Notes under the pieces: generated by a model
Told to the model about the DNA's origin: nothing
What the model saw: the letters and a program-made list of their open reading frames with translations, nothing else
The model's database searches: none
From: Euryarchaeota archaeon UBA557
GTDB lineage: Archaea; Thermoplasmatota; Poseidoniia; Poseidoniales; Thalassarchaeaceae
Reading direction: 5' to 3'
Length of the DNA stretch: 64,000 nt
Assembly: GCA_002503285.1 (NCBI GenBank)
Contig: DARI01000005.1
Coordinates: 1 to 64,000 of the forward strand
Shown here: one piece after another, positions 1-10,300 of the stretch
Numbering within the stretch: position 1 is the stretch's first letter
Layout of the letters: every line of letters begins with the position of its first letter
Position numbers and translations under genes: made by a program

Positions 1-546
1 TTGACCTTGACCTTGACCTTGTCCTTCGCCGTCTTCTCCTTCGCCACCGCCTTCAGTGCCGCCGTTTCCGGAACCATCGCCGTCTTCATAATCAGGATCG
101 AAGGCATCTGGAATTCCATCTCCATCAGAATCTGTTGCAGATCCATCGTTAGGATCGTTAGGGAAAGCATCGTTGGCGTCTGATGTTCCATCACCGTCTG
201 TATCAGCAGAATTAGGATTAGTTCCGGCAGAATATTCTTCTGAATTTGTTAAACCGTCGCCATCTGGATCTGCACTAGAGTCAGATGCAGAGTTAGGATC
301 TAGTCCGTAACTTACTTCCCAACCATCTGGCATTCCATCATTATCCGTATCTGGATTATTCATGTCTGTTCCAGCATCTTGCTCCTCAGCATTAGTAAGT
401 CCGTCGCCGTCCCAATCAGCTCCACCATCTGATGGATCTAAAGGATCGGATCCATCAGCGCTAACGCCAACTGAACCTGCCATTGTTACTAAGAGAAATG
501 CTAATAACAAACTCGTATTCTTTGTATAATTCATTTTATTTTTCAT
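1..546 (-). CDS. Secreted protein with thrombospondin type 3-like calcium-binding repeats (3' end outside window)
   Basis: The reading frame opens at the ATG at 546-544 and stays open for 182 codons to the window edge, so the C-terminus is missing. The first residues (MKNKMNYTKN) are followed by a hydrophobic stretch and an AxA-like end near residue 30, which looks like a Sec signal peptide. After it come repeats of the type DxDxDGxxD (for example DWDGDGLTNAEE, DTDNDGMPDGWE, DSDGDGIPDAFD), which resemble thrombospondin type 3 / dockerin-like calcium-binding loops. The visible end is a low-complexity Gly/Glu/Gln tail with GQ repeats. Known members of this repeat type are extracellular and bind calcium; a role at the cell surface is inference. 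GGAAGTG lies just upstream of the start. The gene is transcribed away from 845-1207. Confidence 0.8.
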   Translation of the reverse strand, partial: MKNKMNYTKNTSLLLAFLLVTMAGSVGVSADGSDPLDPSDGGADWDGDGLTNAEEQDAGTDMNNPDTDNDGMPDGWEVSYGLDPNSASDSSADPDGDGLTNSEEYSAGTNPNSADTDGDGTSDANDAFPNDPNDGSATDSDGDGIPDAFDPDYEDGDGSGNGGTEGGGEGEDGEGQGQGQGQ

Positions 547-844
547 TTTTTCACTTCCATTTTTAATTTTTTAAAAAAACCTATTATTTCCTAAATCTAC
601 CGATATTTTATATTTAATATACATTTTATATTTAGGAGAATTAGACATATAAGAAGTGATTTAAGATTACTTAATTATTATAATAAACGCTTTACTGCGA
701 GTAATAAAATTATATTAAGAATATTTTTATCTTTATTCACTCCTCCTTTTTGTCATTCCAATCTCACGGGCTTTCATAGGGAACCCTCCGTTCCCTCTAA
801 ACTCTGAGAGTAATGATGACTATATGAAACTCCCGACTGGAAGG
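547..844. other. Intergenic region with AT-rich promoter-like stretch and a GC-richer folded element
   Basis: This stretch separates two minus-strand genes. Positions 600-640 are very AT-rich and, read on the minus strand, carry TATA-like runs that could start the transcript of the secreted protein ending at 546. Positions 756-842 are richer in GC and fold well (listed separately). I see no tRNA and no ORF of reasonable length; a 14-codon minus-strand frame behind a GGAGG is mentioned under findings. Confidence 0.5.
756..842. ncRNA. Candidate structured RNA element (three-way junction)
   Basis: Pairings visible by eye: TTCCA 756-760 with TGGAA 838-842; CGGG 767-770 with CCCG 832-835; TTTCATA 772-778 with TATGAAA 823-829. 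These enclose two hairpins: GGGAAC 779-784 with GTTCCC 790-795 (loop CCTCC), and ACTC 801-804 with GAGT 808-811. The result is a closed junction of about 87 nt in otherwise AT-rich DNA. The strand is not known. Read on the minus strand it would lie about 200 nt upstream of the secreted protein start and expose GGAGG in a loop. It could be a leader or riboswitch-like element, a small RNA, or the 3' end of the upstream operon. I do not recognise a known family. Confidence 0.4.
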
Positions 845-1207
845 TTATGGTGTTAATCTAATGAGTTTTGCTTTGAACCTAGCTGTTCCAAGGAAATGAA
901 TTACCGGAGTAATGAGAGTCCCTAAAATTATTACAACCAAGAATATATTGGACCAAACACCAATGTTTGATCCGAAAGAAAAGAATAATGTCCAACCTAA
1001 GATTACTAAAATCCAAGGCGCATATCTACGAGAAAATAGCCCCATTCTTGCATTTACTAATTCATCTGAATAGAGTTGCGGGACTTCCTCAGAATCTACC
1101 ATTCCTTGCTCAACAGCGCACCTGACACAGGTAAGATAACGAGGCCCATTTCCTGACACAAATTGACTTTGTGGATAATTTTGCTTACAAATTCTACAAG
1201 ACGGCAT
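845..1207 (-). CDS. Small zinc-finger-like membrane protein, unknown function
   Basis: The protein has 120 residues. The N-terminal part carries two CxxC pairs (C4/C7 and C27/C30) that could hold one zinc ion. The C-terminal half has two hydrophobic segments (about residues 64-80 and 84-105) that look like membrane helices, ending in a basic tail. No family is recognised. It lies 46 nt downstream of the pabB-pabA fusion on the same strand and may be the last gene of that transcript. No clear ribosome binding site is seen before the ATG. Function is unknown; membrane location is inferred from hydrophobicity. Confidence 0.65.
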   Translation of the reverse strand: MPSCRICKQNYPQSQFVSGNGPRYLTCVRCAVEQGMVDSEEVPQLYSDELVNARMGLFSRRYAPWILVILGWTLFFSFGSNIGVWSNIFLVVIILGTLITPVIHFLGTARFKAKLIRLTP

Positions 1208-1253
1208 ACGATTCTGATTCTAACCAATCGTACTTTATCCTTCAACGCTACGG

Positions 1254-3548
1254 TTAATTAATCTTATTTTCAGCATATTTTTCTGAAATGGTTATTGGTT
1301 TTCTTGACATAAAATTTCTAATTATTTTATTACCAAATGGGCTACCAACAGACTCTGGGTGGAATTGAATCCCAAATATTGGCAATACTTTATGCCTTAA
1401 GCCCATCATTAATGTACCTGATTCATCCCATGCAGTTTGAATTAATCTATCATTAGTTGATATTAGTATTAGGCTATTATAGCGCATCAATACTAAGGGG
1501 TTAGGCAAATCTGAATAAATACCTAAACCATCATGTCTAATTATAGAAGGTTGCCCATGAACTGCCCCTAATGGTGATTGAATTAAATTCCATCCAACTG
1601 CTTGACCTATTGCTTGGTGTCCAAGACATAGTCCAAGTAATGGAATAACCATATTATTAATTTTTAATTTACCTTGGACTGCTAAGTTTGCTATTCCCAT
1701 CGTAATTTCAGATTTATCAGGTTTGGATGGCCCTGGACCAATTATTATGTGAGATGGTTCGAATAATTTTAACCAATAATCAATTATTTTGTATGGATCT
1801 TCAGATTTAATTTGCGGCCTTCCTTTTACTATTCTCACATTGTGCCCTAAAATAGAAAGGCTACTAGCTATATTTTCTGTAAAAGAATCTAAGTTATCAA
1901 TAAGGAGAACTTGTTTAATTTTAGGATTATCTTCATCCCGGTAAATTAAGCCATTTTTATTAGAATTATTATTTATAAACGGCTTTATGTCACTCAAGGG
2001 CCCATTCATATTAGGAACATCGAGCATAATTACTTCTTTTTCTGGAAGGCTGCTGAATCCAGTTCTAAAACCCCATGTTGCTTCTATAATTGAGGCTGCT
2101 TTCCAGCGTGCTTCTTCTACTTCTTCTGAAGGAATAGAGCCTATCACTATGCCCCCACCAGCTTGTACAGTTCCATGCCATGAATCAGGGCCAGAATGTG
2201 CCTCCAGAGTTCGAATTAGTATATTCCATTCAGATTTATTACTTTTAAAATGAATATGCCCGATTGAACCCGTCCATGCCCCTCTAGGTTTTTGCTCTAA
2301 TTCATCTATTGCCGCAATTGTTACGGCCTTCGGACAACCGGTTATTGACCCGCCTGGAAAAACAGATACAAGTGCATCACCAGCATTTTTTCCAGAAGAT
2401 AATTTTCCATCTATTCCACTAACAAGATGTTGAACAGTAGATAATGCTTCGATTCTCCAATTTGACCAATTAACAGAACCAGGTTCACATATGGGTGCTA
2501 AATCATGTCTTTCTAAATCAACAAGCATCAAATGTTCTGCTAATTCCTTTGGACTTGAAATTAATTCTAATCTTAATTTAGCATCTAATTGGTCATTTGA
2601 CCCTCTTGATCTTGTACCTTTAATTGGACGAGTTTTGACAATATTATTTTCTGTTTTTAATAATCTCTCGGGACTAGCAGAAGAAACAGCCCAACCGTGA
2701 TCATGTACGTATAACCAAGATGCAAAAGGAGAAGGATTGATTTTTTTCATCCTAAGAAATGCATTCCAAGGATGATCTGGCATTTCACCTTTCCATGTCC
2801 TTCCATAGTTTACCTGATACAAATTTCCCTTCGATATTGAGTCTTGAATTCTTGAAATTTTTCTTGCATGTTCGCCGTCACTTTCACTTTCTGGGACAAT
2901 TTTTTTAATTATTTCAGGAAATTTTATTTTACTCATTATTTTAGAAATATTGATTTTTTTCCAATCATGATCAGGAGTACAAATTAAATGTAATTTATTT
3001 GATTCTCTATCATGAATCCACCATGCTTCTGCCCGCCAAAGAACGCCTAGTAAGGTACCAGGCATTGGAGTGTGTCTAAGATCTAGCGGGATTACCCATC
3101 TATTGACATCATAACCCAATAATCCAACAAATCCTCCTGGATATATTGGCAATTCTTCATTTATTTGACAATCTATTTCATAACTCTTTATCATATCCAT
3201 TGCATCTTTTAGATTATTAGAATATAGTTCAGATATTGTTACCCATCTATTATTTATTAATTCTTGAATAAGAATATTTAAAGGTCTTTGAGATTGAAAT
3301 AATACTTCTCCCTCGAGTGCCGAAAAATCTTTTTTTTGTGATTTCTTATCTGGTTCTATGAAAAGTATCCTGATACTATCTAAAGATGGTAGAAATGAAT
3401 ATTCAGAAAGATCGGTTATTGGCCCGGAGGAGTCCAAAAGTAATTCATCTGAAGTTGGAAATTTACTTTTTCTTTGGGCCAATAATATAGAAATTAATGG
3501 ATTTTTTTCAGCCCCTATATCTACACTATGATGAAATATTTTGATCAA
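1254..3548 (-). CDS. pabBA: Aminodeoxychorismate synthase, PabB-PabA fusion
   Basis: The product makes 4-amino-4-deoxychorismate from chorismate and glutamine, the first step to p-aminobenzoate for folate or methanopterin-type cofactors. Residues 1 to about 500 form a chorismate-binding component I with the RPIKGTR motif near residue 310, whose lysine is typical of PabB rather than TrpE, and FPGGSITGCPK near residue 400. After a linker, residues from about 545 form a class I glutamine amidotransferase: GLCLGHQ near 640 with the nucleophilic cysteine and a late HPES motif near 730. At 764 residues it matches a full-length fusion. The start codon is TTG at 3548, with GGGGGA about 7 nt upstream. 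It follows pabC with only one codon between the pabC stop and the TTG, in the same frame. TrpEG is the alternative, but the motifs favour Pab. Confidence 0.9.
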   Translation of the reverse strand: MIKIFHHSVDIGAEKNPLISILLAQRKSKFPTSDELLLDSSGPITDLSEYSFLPSLDSIRILFIEPDKKSQKKDFSALEGEVLFQSQRPLNILIQELINNRWVTISELYSNNLKDAMDMIKSYEIDCQINEELPIYPGGFVGLLGYDVNRWVIPLDLRHTPMPGTLLGVLWRAEAWWIHDRESNKLHLICTPDHDWKKINISKIMSKIKFPEIIKKIVPESESDGEHARKISRIQDSISKGNLYQVNYGRTWKGEMPDHPWNAFLRMKKINPSPFASWLYVHDHGWAVSSASPERLLKTENNIVKTRPIKGTRSRGSNDQLDAKLRLELISSPKELAEHLMLVDLERHDLAPICEPGSVNWSNWRIEALSTVQHLVSGIDGKLSSGKNAGDALVSVFPGGSITGCPKAVTIAAIDELEQKPRGAWTGSIGHIHFKSNKSEWNILIRTLEAHSGPDSWHGTVQAGGGIVIGSIPSEEVEEARWKAASIIEATWGFRTGFSSLPEKEVIMLDVPNMNGPLSDIKPFINNNSNKNGLIYRDEDNPKIKQVLLIDNLDSFTENIASSLSILGHNVRIVKGRPQIKSEDPYKIIDYWLKLFEPSHIIIGPGPSKPDKSEITMGIANLAVQGKLKINNMVIPLLGLCLGHQAIGQAVGWNLIQSPLGAVHGQPSIIRHDGLGIYSDLPNPLVLMRYNSLILISTNDRLIQTAWDESGTLMMGLRHKVLPIFGIQFHPESVGSPFGNKIIRNFMSRKPITISEKYAENKIN

Positions 3549-3551
3549 ATA

Positions 3552-4340
3552 TTATTCCCCCATATCTTCAATACTTATCCAATCTAATTTTAATCTATTT
3601 AACCATGCTTTTTTTGCAATTTGGAATAATTTGCCTTTGGGTTTTCCAATTATTGTGCCATCTATTTTACCTATTGAACCGACGCCGATTCCACTTCCCA
3701 AAACAATCATTTCTGATGATCTCATAATCATATCTAGACTTATTTTTGCCTCTCTTATCGGAATACCTGAAATTTCTATCTCTTGTCTTAGTTGTTCCAA
3801 AGTAACTGAGTCTAGTGCACCATCACTATTTTTTGGATAATATGCTACGCCATCGTTATCCAATATTACGGGAGTACAGCGGTCTCCATCAATCAAAAAA
3901 TTGTTTGAGAAAAGAAGTGAAAGATCTGCTCCATTAATTTTAGCTTGCTCGATTGCGTTCAAATAATGATGCCAAGAAGCATGTTTAGTACCTAGAATTG
4001 GAGTAGAAATATCTGGCATTGACATAGAAATTGCATTAAGGGGCAAGTCCCTCCAAACTTTATTAGATCTTGGTAAAAGCGATATATCTCCATTACTAGT
4101 GATTGTGACTTTTACAATAAATGGAGTTTGTAATTCATTGAAATTCATTTTTTCAGGAGTTTCGATATTAATGATTTTTTCAAAAACTATCTTATAAAAA
4201 TCTGATGGGAGCGTAATTCCTAAAATTTTTGAATGTCTTATCAATCGATTAAAGTGTAAATCTGCTGCTAGCAAACTGCTAGTACCGTTCCAACCAATTG
4301 CTGTCCACACTTCTGAAGTGGGGTTAGCGGCGTGGAGCAT
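3552..4340 (-). CDS. pabC: Class IV aminotransferase-like protein, probable aminodeoxychorismate lyase
   Basis: The 262-residue protein has the overall layout of PLP-dependent fold-type IV enzymes. K119 in GTKHASWHHYLNA sits where the PLP lysine is expected. A later segment (SNNFLIDG..CTPVI) resembles the region that usually reads ExxxxNxF...TP, but the usual glutamate is not obvious, so the protein is divergent. The GSGIGVGSIGKIDG segment near residue 220 corresponds to the end of the domain. Its place directly before the PabB-PabA fusion supports the lyase step that yields p-aminobenzoate. The stop codon is followed, in the same frame, by one codon and then the TTG start of pabBA. A branched-chain or D-amino-acid aminotransferase is possible from fold alone. 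Confidence 0.75.
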   Translation of the reverse strand: MLHAANPTSEVWTAIGWNGTSSLLAADLHFNRLIRHSKILGITLPSDFYKIVFEKIINIETPEKMNFNELQTPFIVKVTITSNGDISLLPRSNKVWRDLPLNAISMSMPDISTPILGTKHASWHHYLNAIEQAKINGADLSLLFSNNFLIDGDRCTPVILDNDGVAYYPKNSDGALDSVTLEQLRQEIEISGIPIREAKISLDMIMRSSEMIVLGSGIGVGSIGKIDGTIIGKPKGKLFQIAKKAWLNRLKLDWISIEDMGE

Positions 4341-4371
4341 GCTTATCGCAAGGTGGTCATCCTTTCAATGT

Positions 4372-7300
4372 CTATTGGTCATCCAACATTTCATCTAAAA
4401 AGGACGTGTCGATATTCTCTTTTTCTAAATTCTTGGCCATTTGATTTAATTCATCGAGGTCTAAACCATCTGCCATTTGATTTAATTCATCGAGGTCTAA
4501 ACCATCTGCCATTTGATTTAATTCATCCATAATATTCATATCTTCATCTGGAATTAGTAATTCATTTTCTACTTCTGATGGATTAATATTTTCATTCTGA
4601 ATAATTTCTTCTTCAAAATTAGCATCTTCATAGACATCATAATTTGTAACTTTTGAATCTGGAACTGGACTCATTATTTGTAAATCAAAATCTTCATCTT
4701 TACTTATGAAATTATCTTCTTTATCTACTTCATCTGTACCCAATTCCCATATTTCAGGTACAGATTTATTCTTTGGTTTAATTATTAAAACAGACCCAAT
4801 AAATATTAAAATTGAAGATATGATGGCAATTAAAGAATTCATATTTCCTCCCATAAGCTGATCTAGCCACGACATTTCTGCATCATTATTTGTTAAACCG
4901 CCACCCTCCGGAGTATAATCTATCCATGGGATTACTTCTAATGGATTTGTACCGATTCTTTCCACTTCCCCATCTGAAGGAACAACTGCAACCCAGTAAG
5001 TTACGGCCTGGTCAATCGTAACATTATCGAAAGTATTGAAATAAATAGTTGAATCTGTAATGTTGGCCATAAATAATATTGCATCCCTTGTATCAGTAAA
5101 TGGTTGTAAACTGTAATATACAGTATATGACTTAACCTTTTCATCAGTAGATAGATCCCATTTGATTTCTATTTGAGTCCCTGCAAGATTCCAATACGTC
5201 TGTATCCCTGATACTACAGATAGGTGGGCACCTGGATCTAAAATATTCTCATCTACTAAGGTTATCATTGATGTTTGTAAGTTTGTAAATAATCCGTTTC
5301 CTGAAGAATCAACTGGAACTACAGCAACCCATATTGGTAACGAAGGCCCAAGTCGTTGGCCATCAGAAAGCGATTCTAATAGGATTTGAGTAGGAGAATT
5401 GCGATCGACAATTAAAGCCGGTTCGGCATTACTTACTCTTGTGAATGGATTTCCAGCAACTGCATATATCCAATATTCAGATATATCAGATTCTATGCTT
5501 TGTGAAAATTCAACAAACATACCATCTCCGGAATCTGGATTCCTATCTTTTAGTATTGGTGCCTCCAAACGATTAGGGGGAGATGTATCTCCTCGGTTAT
5601 CAATAGGATTTACCAAAGTTATATGTTCATCCAAATTAGTTAGGTAGACATTGCCTGCTATATCATGAACTGTTACAGCAACATAAAGTGGTATTGAGGG
5701 TACAATAATGGATGAATATAAAGATGATATATCATTGCCATATAATGCATTATTAACAGTTATTTCTAATTGTAATGAGTTTTCAATTTGTCTTTGATTA
5801 ATAATTATTAAATTACATTCAATTTCTTGACAATGTTGATTAATTTCTATTAAATCATTTAATGGATATTCGGAAACCCATATTGTATAATGGCTAAAGT
5901 CATCTGCTGTTGAGCGATTCCACATTATATCAATTGATGATCCATCGTCAGAAGGATGATCCCACGCAATCAGTCCTTCGACCTTTTCAGGTGGTGAAAA
6001 TGATATCGAGTCTGTCTCAGAATAAGATGCTGTAGATACTATATTTACAGGTTCTGAAGCAATATTTCCCCAATCATCAACCGCAACAACGCCAATCCAA
6101 TAAACTATTCCGTTTTCCAATCCAGCATCTCCGATTGAATCTATTATTACAGAATTTTCTGAGCAATCTGGGACATATTGTGCTACTGGCCAGCCTTCAA
6201 CACTATCTGGAGGCCGTATTCCAGAAGCTGGTAAAATATAAATTACATAATAAGAACAATCTTCTTCAGTATTAGATGCCCATGTAACTTCAATTCTTCC
6301 TCCTTCGTCGTCGGGTACATCATATGCAAATACTTCCGTTATTTGAGAAGGAGGTATTCCGTCATTTAATCCCCCTGCAGTAACAATTGGACCAAATATT
6401 GTTGCATTTTCTGGTTTTGATTGGCCTGCTTCATCTACGCATACTATTGCAAACCAATAAGTCTTATTGGGCTCTAATTCTAGTACTGTAGTATTTCCAC
6501 TTGCAAACGATAAATCTGAATAATTAGACAAAACTAATGCATTAGAGATTTCTTGTTGGACTGCCCATATTCTTGTCATTGATGGATCTAATTCTGAGCA
6601 AGCATCCCATTCTGCAGTTACTACTCCAGAAATTCCTCCAGATATAGGTGCAACAGATAACCATTTTGGAGGTTCTGGAACTTCATTAGAAGGTGTGGCA
6701 TTACCTTCCCAAGTCATAGGTTGCCCAAGTGATCCATCTTGATATTCAATTGAAATTGCTGCTTTATATTGCCTATCATTGAATAGAGGCTTCGATATTC
6801 CGTCATGATTAGCTTCAGTGATTACTGCAGAAGTCTCTGACCAAGATGTAATTCTCTCATATACTGAAAAATCATCTAAATCTTCAATGTTTGGAGTCCA
6901 ATCGGGTGAATTTGTAGAATCCCAAACATATAACCTATATGCATACCATGCAGAATCTTGAGCAGGTAACCAAGAGGTTTGTAGAACTCCTCCACCATCA
7001 TTTGGTCTATCAGTCAAATTTACGATTGAAGTTGGTGCTTCCAATCTATCCCAGTCGTAGGTTATTCTAATTTTTATCTTACCATCTTGAGGAGACTGGA
7101 GGCGCAAATGTAGTTGTGAAGAAGAAGATCCTGGCAAAGTATTGAAAATGGCAGATTGGAAAGTAGTCTCAATTCCTGAATTATATTCTGCTAAATCCCA
7201 AAAACCTGTATAATTTAATGATTTTGATGATGCCCATACCCATGCAGTACTTTGGGGTGCTAAGAAATTAAGAGCGCTGTTATAGAGTGGTAAATTACCA

Positions 7301-10300
7301 GGTTCAACTTCAGCCTCCAAAGTTTTATTGATAGTAATTGTATTATTACCAGATGCTAGAATTATATCCATTCCTGGATGTGTAAAGTCAGTTATATCCC
7401 ATGTATCTTGGCCTAATGCCACCTTCAACGGGCTAGCTCTTTTTTGATATTGGCTAGGCATTTCTTGTAAAGTCTCAATTGGTGAAAATATTCTTAATCC
7501 ATTAAGTGAAATTACAGATAAGAATCCATCCTTAACGTCAGCATCAATTATTCCTGGAATTACTTTACTGAATACATGTTCATGATTATCTGCTGATTTA
7601 ATTATATCAATTCCTATTGGAGAGATTACTACTATGTGTGTCCCATCCGAGATTATTTGAGACGGGGGCCAAAATAGTAAATCTTCAACGCCTATTCCTG
7701 ATTCCATTCGCATCGAAGACCCATTAAAATGTACAATTGGTTCACTATCTGTCGCAATATGGATTCCCCAAATATCTGACGATATAGATCTTACATCGTT
7801 ACTTGGAATCATATCAATATTATATGTTCCATTTTGTCTATCTGTTGCTAAATCCCATGCTGCAACACCTGGACGGGTACTTCCTTGGCCATTATGAGAT
7901 ATGAAAATGGCTGCATCATGATTAATTATTTGAGTACTGTTATCTAAAGGATTCACGTATTCTCTTGAAACTGCTGGAGAATATACAATCCCAGATACAC
8001 TATCGCCAATTAAACCGTCATCTGAATCCAAAGTAGAAACATATGAAAGATTTTGATTCAGAATTGAGAGCCCCATTGGCCCTCCAAGAAGTATTTGCCC
8101 ATTGCCTTGAATTGGACTAGGTAAAATCATCAAATGTTCGATATTAGATGAGGGTAGGCCATCAAGAGTAGTAATTGGATTATCCCAGCCTGAAATTGTA
8201 GTATTCCATAATCCTATACCTCCATTGGTTGCAACCATTATATGATTATTATATTCAATAAAATCATTCACTATGTTACTTGGTAGACCTGCAATTAAAC
8301 TTCCTTGAGACCATTGTTGATTAACGGTATCAAATATTTGGAATCCTGCTGAAGAGTCGTCATAACCCATTAAACCGACATAAAGCATTCCATCTTCAAG
8401 ATATAATCCATCCATATTTCTGTGAAGTCCGGTTGGCATTTGGGTCAAAGTTTTTCCAGTTGTATTTAGATACATTAGGCCCCCTCCTACAGTAGAAATC
8501 CAAACTTTTTCTCCATCTAATCTCAATTCATTTATGATATCATCAAAAACCCTAACTCCATATTGCCAATTTACAGAACCGTTTTCTATTAGTTCCCCCT
8601 GTAAGATAGTAGAGCCCCAATAAGCATCAAAATAATCACTACTAGTTACCCAGATATGAGTGGAGTTCGATATCATTTCCTGTACTGAGCCTCCTGGCAA
8701 GCCAATTAACTGGTCAAAACCTCCTTGAATAAGTCCGGTATTGTCTAGTCTGTCAACTCTATTTATTCCAGTACTTTCACCGGATCGGCCTATTGCATAT
8801 ATTCTTGAACCCGAGGATGGGGCTCTCGCAATTGAGCATGTGTCCATCCCACTATCTAATACTATACCATTTGAGGCAGTATTTCCTGAGGTCATAATTC
8901 TAGTTATTCCTGAATTATCTCCAAAGTGAGCAACGAATAAAATACCATTATCATAAAGCATCCCTCCTGGAAAAACATTTCCTTCGGAAACGCCATTTGT
9001 ATCATCCAATGTACTTAAGAAATTATTAGAATTATAAGAAAATCTATCTATACCGACTGATTCTGCATCAAATCCAATGTATAACATTCTATTTTGATTA
9101 TCACAGGCCATAGCACGAGGATCGCGGTTTGAGATTTGAGAATTATCTTCAGTTATTGGAGAAATCCATTCATTAGTAATGCCGTCACCATCATGATCAG
9201 CAGTATCGAATCTAGCAATTCCTCCACCTGAACGCCACCATGCATTACTTTCGAAACCTATGGCCACATGTACAATATCATCACAAAATACTATATCGGC
9301 ACCGTATCCATCGGGAATATCTCCACTATCTATCTCCCATGTTGACCAGTTGCCATTGTATAGTACCATGACTAATCCATCACCATATGATCCTGAAGAA
9401 AGCCATAGGGAATTACCAATTGTTTTCATAGAATAAATATCTTCTTGTGATTCTGAAGGTAGACCATCGCTTGGAGTCCAAGGGGAAAGCCATGTTTCAT
9501 TTACCGGATCCCATCTTAAAATTCCATTCATACTTGCAAATACATATTCGCCATTAAATTCGGCCATTCCTCTAATTCTTCCATCTACATCATTCCATTG
9601 ATCTAGTAAAGTCATATTTCCAGCTGAAAATCTTCGTAAAATATTTTCGCCATACGCCACCCATAATTCACAAGAAGTCGTTATAGGGAAACAATCACCA
9701 AGATATTGAGCATTTACTCTTTCAACATCTCCTAGCGTCTCTAAATTGGCTGACCAATTGTTGTTTGTAATATTCCATCTTACTATAGTTCCTGCATCTC
9801 CTGGTCCACCCCACCATCCATTCTCACGTATACTAATCCATAATTCGTTACCTACATTTTCAATTCCATGTATTACTCCATCAAATCCAGCCTGATCTCC
9901 GGCATTTAAAGAAGATAAGCTTGAATTATTTACTAAATTTACACGATAAATCTCGTCTCTTTGATTCCAAGATTGTCCTCTTTGCAATGAGTAGTACATT
10001 ATCTCATCAATAATAATGATATCAGCAGGTGGATTTTGTGGCAATGTAGGGCCATCATTATTATCGCCTCTCTCCCAATCTAACAAAACAGAATTATTTA
10101 GAGTATCGATTAATGTAATTCCAAAGTCTCCTCCAACCCACATAGTACCATCTTGAGAACCAGGAATTATGACAGTAACATCATCGTCTTCTATGAATCC
10201 CTGAGTTCCATCCCAAGGTACCATCCAAGTATATGTTGACGTATTATATCTAGCAATTCCTGTATTTTCATATCCAATATATATTACATCGCCAATTTTA

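Noticed and set aside
1..183. A plus-strand frame of 60 codons at the window start
   Set aside because: It lies opposite the calcium-binding repeat gene, whose composition and signal peptide are clearly those of a real protein.
804..819. C/D-box guide RNA: CTGA followed by ATGATGA in the folded element
   Set aside because: The two boxes are near each other like an internal D'/C' pair, but the outer C and D boxes at guide distance are missing.
4332..4532. A plus-strand 66-codon frame with HRGLNHLPFDLI repeats
   Set aside because: It is the antisense of the 36-bp repeat in the giant surface protein tail.
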